From JBBTVI01 sp038063315 (lineage in GTDB: Bacteria; Patescibacteriota; Minisyncoccia; Sungbacterales; HO2-52-23), in contig JBBTVI010000049.1 in assembly GCA_038063315.1 (NCBI GenBank), forward strand, positions 1 through 9,674: 9,674 bases of DNA, read 5' to 3'. Below the pieces are notes generated by a model that worked only from the letters and a program-made list of their open reading frames with translations, had not been told where the DNA came from and did no database searches. The translations under genes and the position numbers were made by a program. Shown here in pieces: positions 5,912 through 9,674 of this stretch; within the stretch, counting starts at the first letter, position 1, and each line of letters starts with the position of its first letter.

Positions 5912-6542
5912 ATCTGAGGTGCGCCGCCGCGGGCAGTTTCTCCGGCCCTTTGTCGCGGTACCTTCGGATGAAATCGCGGACGCGCGCTTCATCCAACGGT
6001 TGTCCGTCGAGATCGAACGCGTCGAGCCGGCCCCATGCCGCGAGCGCAATGTCCGTCTCGTTTGCCTCGCGGGGCGTGGCGATGACCATGAGTTCGGTGA
6101 ATTTTTTTATAGAACGCTCGACGTCCTCAGGAATCTGCGGATGGTAGGCGATCCAGATATGGCCGTGTTCCAGATTATGCACGAGCTGCTCGTCGGGTAG
6201 CGGGGTATCATAAAAATCCGCGCGCGCGGGTTCCTCATAGTGCGGTCCGGATGTCGGAGGATTTGAATTGTATAGAGGGTGCTCCGCGCCCGGCTTGATG
6301 TGTTCCTGTCCTTGTACGGGGAAGGTTACGCTGAAATCAGGGCCCAACGGCCGGGAATTTTTCTTGAAGTAAAATGCGCTTCCAGCCGCGACAATCAGAA
6401 GAAGAACCGCATAGAACGCCACGCGGCCAGTTTTTTTTCGTCCGACCGACTGCACGGATGCGGCGCGCGTCTTGTCGCGTTCCTCGCGCCGCATCTGCCG
6501 GCGCTCCTTCTTGCTTAATTGGGGGGAGATTGTATCTGTCAT
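5910..6542 (-). CDS. Single-pass membrane protein with DUF3105 ectodomain
   Basis: This 210-residue protein has a short, very basic cytoplasmic N-terminus (Lys/Arg-rich, 11-40), one hydrophobic membrane helix at about 41-59, and an outer domain matching DUF3105: NPPTSGPHY (94-102), PLPDEQLVHNLEHG (114-127) and WIAYHP (130-135). The positively charged N-side predicts an N-in, C-out topology. The function of the family is unknown. The conserved histidines (His101, His122, His126) could bind a metal or ligand, which is an inference. The ATG at 6542 is only 14 bases from a dispersed repeat and has no Shine-Dalgarno. Its TAA stop (5910-5912) runs into an AT-rich repeat element. It stands alone between repeat-filled gaps, so it is probably a single-gene transcript. 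Confidence 0.85.
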   Translation of the reverse strand: MTDTISPQLSKKERRQMRREERDKTRAASVQSVGRKKTGRVAFYAVLLLIVAAGSAFYFKKNSRPLGPDFSVTFPVQGQEHIKPGAEHPLYNSNPPTSGPHYEEPARADFYDTPLPDEQLVHNLEHGHIWIAYHPQIPEDVERSIKKFTELMVIATPREANETDIALAAWGRLDAFDLDGQPLDEARVRDFIRRYRDKGPEKLPAAAHLR

Positions 6543-6556
6543 AAATCTATACTTAC

Positions 6557-6705
6557 GTCATTGCGAGGAGGCCTGCTGCAGGACGACGAAGCAATCCATA
6601 TCCATAAACACATAAATTCTAGATTGCTTCGCCTTCGGCTCGCAATGACGGTCGAAATGGATTGCCGCGCGCCCCCTCGTCAAACTCGGGGTCGCTCGCA
6701 ATGAC
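6557..6705 (+). repeat. Dispersed inverted-repeat element, copy D (composite of two units)
   Basis: A first full unit runs 6557-6649 (GTCATTGCGAG to CTCGCAATGAC, with a diverged AT-rich middle and GCCTTCGGC hairpin). A nine-base linker leads into a second right half from GGATTGCCGCGC to CTCGCAATGAC at 6695-6705. It lies between the S8 protease and the DUF3105 gene. Confidence 0.9.
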
Positions 6706-6738
6706 GGATGGAATGCTTTTTAACGGTTTCTTAGATTT

Positions 6739-6782
6739 CCATACTTCATAATACATAATTCATACCCCATAATTCATTCTTA
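6739..6782 (+). repeat. AT-rich CATAAT element, site IV, abutting the S8 protease stop
   Basis: It contains CCATACTTCAT shared with site II and a 30-base stretch (6747-6776) matching site I in inverted orientation. It starts right at the protease stop (TGA, 6783-6785) and ends near copy D. Confidence 0.75.
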
Positions 6783-9371
6783 TCACCACGCCGTGACACG
6801 CACATTGTCCACGTCCGCATCTTCGCTGGAAAGGGACATGCGGCCGCGGAAGCGCAGTTTGAGCGCCGTGATACCCGCGAGTTTATGCGTTGCCGCATGC
6901 CACACGTTTTCTTGATCAATGTTGCCGCGGAGGCGCGCCTTTTCCGGCCACGTCGCGCCGTTGTCCGTTGAGATATCAAACGCAAGATACTCACCGGTGT
7001 CAAGTCCGGATTCGATAAACCACGAAAACGAGATTTCCGCATTGGTCCGTCCGCCGAGGTCAACCGGAATGGAGATCAGCGCGGCATCGGACGCGGACCC
7101 GTCCACTTCCGCCGACATCACGCCCTCCGTCGCGCGCTGGTTGGAACGGAACCAGTCCGCTTGCGCGTCCTGCGTCCATTGCCCGGAGTCGGTCTCAAAA
7201 CTGTCTATGAAGACGGTGACAATCGGTGGTTGTTCGGTGACGGTAATAAGGGCTTCATCCCGCGCGGTTGTTCCGCCATTGTCCGTGACAGTGAGAACGG
7301 CGGTATAGGTTCCGATGGTCACGTATGTATGATTTACGATGGCATTGCCTTCAGCTGTCGTGCCGTCGCCGAAGTCCCAGTCGTAGCGTACAATGGCGCC
7401 GTCCGGATCCGAGGATGCGGAACCGTCGAGCGTGATGGCGCTGCCCGCGATGTTTGTTCTGTCAGGCCCGGCGGATGCCGTTGGGGCCTGATTCGAACGT
7501 ACCGTCACGATAACGTTATCCTGGCTTTCGACGCTGGCATTATCCGTGACAATCAGTGTAACCGTATGCGCGCCAACGGCAAACGCGTGTGAAAGAACTG
7601 CCGTTGTACCCAAGACAATGCCGTCCTCTTTCCAACTATATGCCGTGATTGTGCCGTCCGGATCGTAAGAAGCTGATCCGTCCAAAATGACGTTCTGCTG
7701 CCCGTTGTTGTCCGCGTCGGATGCTATGCTGTCCGGGCCCGCGTTGGCGACCGGCGGGTCGTTGACGTTGTTGACGGTGATGCCGACAGCCGCGACCGCG
7801 CTTTGTCCCGCGGTGTCGAAGGCGGTTGCGGAGACGGTATGCAGCCCGTCGGAGACGGACGCAGAATCCCAGATGAGCGTGTACGGGGTCTGTGTTGCGA
7901 TGCCGATGAGCGATGATCCGACACGGAATTCCACGCGGTCAACCCCGTGGTCGTCCGACGCATTGGCCGAGATATCCGTGAGTCCCGAGACGGTGGAGCT
8001 TGCCGCGGGATTGGTCAATTGCACGGTCGGGGGCGCGTCGGAGAGGCCCATAGTCCATGTGAGAGCCCGCTCGGCGTTGACCAGTCCCCAGCCGGATTGC
8101 ATATCCCATCCTGTTGCGCCGAGGTCGTCAGCGGTTTCCTGAAGGGCGCGGCGGATAGAGGCGCTTGTTATCGCGACTCCGTTTCCTTTCAGAAGCGCAG
8201 CGAGCGCGGAAACATGGGGCGCGGCCATGGACGTTCCCTGGTAGAAGTAGTATCCCCAGGCGTCCGTGCGGTTGCCGAATGTCTGCTGGAGGATGCCGTC
8301 GCCGTAGCCGTCGTTATTTTGATCAACGGTGATGTCTCCGCCCGGGGCAACGATATCAAGTCCTGCGCCGTAATTGGAGTAGGGCGCGCGCGCCTCATCA
8401 AACCGTGTTGCGCCGACGGCGATAACGTAGTCGTCGTAGGCGGCCGGGTAGGACAGGACGTTTGTTCCGTCGTTTCCGGCGGCGGCGATAACTGTGATGC
8501 CTTTATCGTGGGCATAGCGAACCGCCTCTTCAAGATATGTCGCGCCGGACGGCCCGCCGAGGGAGAGGTTGATGATATCCGCGCCATTGTCCGCGGCCCA
8601 TCGGATTCCGTCCGCAATATCCGCATATGTGCCGCTACCTTGAGCGTTCAACACCTTTACGGGCATGATGCGGCTTTTGTGCGATAGTCCCGCAACGCCG
8701 ATATTGTTGTTGGTTGCTTGCGCAATGGTGCCTGTGACATGGGTGCCGTGTCCCTCATCGTCATTGGGGTGCGCATCGTTGTTGACAAAGTCGTATCCGG
8801 GAATGAATGAAGTGCCGGCGAGATCAGGCGCCTTGTAGTAGCGCTCGAGCCACCCAGGATTGTAGTCCTCATAAGCGACGCCCGTGTCCACAACGGCGAC
8901 TGTTGCGCCCGCGCCTTCTGCCATGTCCCAGGCCTTTTCGGCATGAATGCCGCCATGCGCCGCATTATCGAAATGCCATTGATAGCGATAGTAGGGATCG
9001 TTCGGAACGGCAAAGTACGTCGCGATATAGTTGGGTTCCGCGTAGACGATATCGTCGCGAGTGCGGAAGCGCTTGATTGCATTTTCAACTGTGTCTCCGC
9101 GCAGGAGCGGAATCCGGTGGAATTTCTTCCCGCCGGAGAACTTGACAATTATTTCGTTTGTGACGAAACGCGCCTCGCTTGTCGAGGTTCGCGTTTCAAG
9201 CCGCCGGCTTCCCAGTTGCTGACGGTAGACAAACATGCGCGCCTGATCCGGCGCCGCGGCAATAGATGCCTCTTCGGCCAAAGCAGCCAACGGCGGGGCG
9301 TTGAGCAGCAAAACAGCGCCGATCGCAATTATTTTGATATGCATTTTGATATGCGCGGGAGTGTTTTTCAT
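6783..9371 (-). CDS. Secreted subtilisin-like S8 serine protease with Ig/PKD repeats and jelly-roll-like C-terminus
   Basis: The protein is 862 residues from the ATG at 9371. A signal peptide with hydrophobic core at 11-30 and an AxA site (Ala30-Leu-Ala32) predicts export. A propeptide at about 66-120 includes FVTNEIIVKF and ends in IVYAEPNY. The S8 domain (about 125-436) has a full triad: Asp162 in AVVDTGV, His208 in GHGTHVTG, Ser381 in GTSMAAPH, plus oxyanion Asn300 in AAAGND. It looks thermitase/fervidolysin-like. Then come an Ig-like domain (445-535), a PKD-like domain (540-626), a PKD domain with YDWDFGDG (663-670), and a C-terminal domain (720-862) starting DSFETDSGQW and ending DVDNVRV, similar to the MAM-like/jelly-roll ends of secreted peptidases. 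No cell-wall sorting motif or transmembrane anchor is seen. The frame is open to an ATG at 9560, but that stretch is Arg/Ser-rich and made of an inverted repeat, so 9371 (or 9380) is preferred. It probably degrades external protein. Confidence 0.92.
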   Translation of the reverse strand: MKNTPAHIKMHIKIIAIGAVLLLNAPPLAALAEEASIAAAPDQARMFVYRQQLGSRRLETRTSTSEARFVTNEIIVKFSGGKKFHRIPLLRGDTVENAIKRFRTRDDIVYAEPNYIATYFAVPNDPYYRYQWHFDNAAHGGIHAEKAWDMAEGAGATVAVVDTGVAYEDYNPGWLERYYKAPDLAGTSFIPGYDFVNNDAHPNDDEGHGTHVTGTIAQATNNNIGVAGLSHKSRIMPVKVLNAQGSGTYADIADGIRWAADNGADIINLSLGGPSGATYLEEAVRYAHDKGITVIAAAGNDGTNVLSYPAAYDDYVIAVGATRFDEARAPYSNYGAGLDIVAPGGDITVDQNNDGYGDGILQQTFGNRTDAWGYYFYQGTSMAAPHVSALAALLKGNGVAITSASIRRALQETADDLGATGWDMQSGWGLVNAERALTWTMGLSDAPPTVQLTNPAASSTVSGLTDISANASDDHGVDRVEFRVGSSLIGIATQTPYTLIWDSASVSDGLHTVSATAFDTAGQSAVAAVGITVNNVNDPPVANAGPDSIASDADNNGQQNVILDGSASYDPDGTITAYSWKEDGIVLGTTAVLSHAFAVGAHTVTLIVTDNASVESQDNVIVTVRSNQAPTASAGPDRTNIAGSAITLDGSASSDPDGAIVRYDWDFGDGTTAEGNAIVNHTYVTIGTYTAVLTVTDNGGTTARDEALITVTEQPPIVTVFIDSFETDSGQWTQDAQADWFRSNQRATEGVMSAEVDGSASDAALISIPVDLGGRTNAEISFSWFIESGLDTGEYLAFDISTDNGATWPEKARLRGNIDQENVWHAATHKLAGITALKLRFRGRMSLSSEDADVDNVRVTAW

Positions 9372-9401
9372 ACTTTCCATGCTGCGCGATTCGGGGTGTG
9401 A

Positions 9402-9418
9402 TGTCAAGAAATTGTCAA
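9402..9418 (-). promoter_or_regulatory. Tandem TTGACA hexamers upstream of the S8 protease
   Basis: On the minus strand TTGACA occurs at 9418-9413 and again at 9407-9402, 11 bases apart, 31 to 47 bases before the protease ATG. Each equals the sigma-70 -35 consensus, but no good -10 hexamer lies 16-18 bases downstream of either. One-helical-turn spacing would also suit a regulator half-site pair. Tentative. Confidence 0.25.
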
Positions 9419-9462
9419 GGGCGGATAACGCCGAGTTCGGTGAATAATGGAAGGAAATATAT

Positions 9463-9547
9463 TTTTCGAGCGAGCGACTCCGGGAGCGAGTCGAGAAATT
9501 CCTTAAATTATTGTACTTCTCGACTACGCTGCGCTTCGCTCGAAGAA
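9463..9547. repeat. Imperfect inverted repeat upstream of the S8 protease
   Basis: The left arm (9465-9497, from TTCGAGCGAG to GTCGAGAA) and right arm (9516-9545, from CTTCTCGAC to GCTCGAAG) are imperfect reverse complements around an AT-rich centre. Within the left arm CGACTC (9475-9480) and GAGTCG (9488-9493) form their own 6-base stem. It resembles the dispersed CTTCGAG...GTCGAGAAG palindromes seen in many draft bacterial genomes, recalled rather than searched. Confidence 0.65.
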
Positions 9548-9674
9548 TAAAAGCGGCCATGAATTTGATTATTCATCGAACTCTTGTTGCATAAGTTCAG
9601 GTACATTTGTTCGACCGAGTATGGTGGACTGCCTTGTCAAGACAGTAATGTGGGGATAACTTGGTTCGACAAAG
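9548..9674. other. Intergenic end of window, no supported gene
   Basis: Together with 9372-9547 this makes about 300 bases without a supported gene. GTTCGAC occurs twice (9608-9614 and 9664-9670) and CTTGTCAAG (9633-9641) is a near-palindrome. Only tiny frames are present, such as a 33-codon minus-strand frame running into the inverted repeat, and none looks protein-like. Confidence 0.4.

Noticed and set aside
1..6705. Repeats as a CRISPR array
   Set aside because: Copies are separated by whole genes, inverted in part and palindromic throughout; there are no regular spacers or cas genes.
9441..9461. TATATT as a -10 box for the protease
   Set aside because: No -35-like hexamer at suitable spacing upstream on the minus strand; the sequence there is the inverted repeat.
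9381..9560. N-terminal extension of the protease from an ATG at 9560
   Set aside because: The extra 60 residues are Arg/Ser-rich, lie before the signal peptide and come from the inverted repeat; a secreted protein should start just before its signal peptide.
9648..9660. TGTGGGGATAAC as a DnaA box
   Set aside because: The consensus TTATNCACA needs exact spacing; here extra C bases break it and no cluster of boxes is seen.
9603..9674. tRNA-Asp-like stretch (TTGTCAA loop with partly paired flanks, later GTTCGA)
   Set aside because: The anticodon-like stem has only 4 of 5 pairs, no acceptor or D-stem pairs, and the T-loop-like motif is about nine bases too far downstream.

Overview
The window is a 9.7 kb piece of a bacterial chromosome with seven protein genes, all on the minus strand. 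No tRNA, rRNA, CRISPR array, transposase, integrase or phage gene was seen. The organism is probably a small-genome environmental bacterium, possibly of the Candidate Phyla Radiation (Patescibacteria/Parcubacteria). This rests on the fused PGI/PMI-type isomerase, the DUF3105 membrane protein, the almost complete lack of Shine-Dalgarno sequences, and dispersed repeats ending in GTCATTGCGAG that I recall from such draft genomes. The assignment is an inference and only moderately supported.

In transcription order (high to low coordinates) the layout is as follows. A secreted subtilisin-like S8 protease has Ig/PKD-type repeats and a jelly-roll-like C-terminus (6783-9371). A single-pass membrane protein with a DUF3105 ectodomain follows (5910-6542). 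Next is a tightly packed four-gene unit: zwf (4244-5710), a helical orphan with a probable frameshift (3572-4222), a 428-residue orphan (2218-3504) and gnd (1312-2205). Last is a bifunctional phosphoglucose/phosphomannose isomerase (112-1080). zwf and gnd carry the two dehydrogenase steps of the oxidative pentose phosphate pathway, and the isomerase supplies and links glucose-6-phosphate, fructose-6-phosphate and mannose-6-phosphate. No 6-phosphogluconolactonase is present here.

Four copies of an imperfect inverted-repeat family (ends GTCATTGCGAG / CTCGCAATGAC) lie at 1-77, 1158-1253, 5744-5830 and 6557-6705. They fill the wide gaps between transcription units and are absent from the short gaps of the zwf-to-gnd unit. 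A second family of AT-rich CATAAT/ATTATG elements sits beside them and runs up to or over stop codons. A different imperfect inverted repeat lies upstream of the protease.

The most interesting novelty is the orphan pair between zwf and gnd. The 428-residue protein has, in the right order, short motifs resembling the carboxylate-amine ligase fold (GCS2/amidoligase-like): LGIEIEI, WEFAHKP, HPLHLTIGG and GIELRTL. Its partner appears to be a HEAT-like helical protein whose natural C-terminus is in another frame. Both look AT-richer than the flanking metabolic genes, as expected if the pair was inserted into a pentose phosphate operon.
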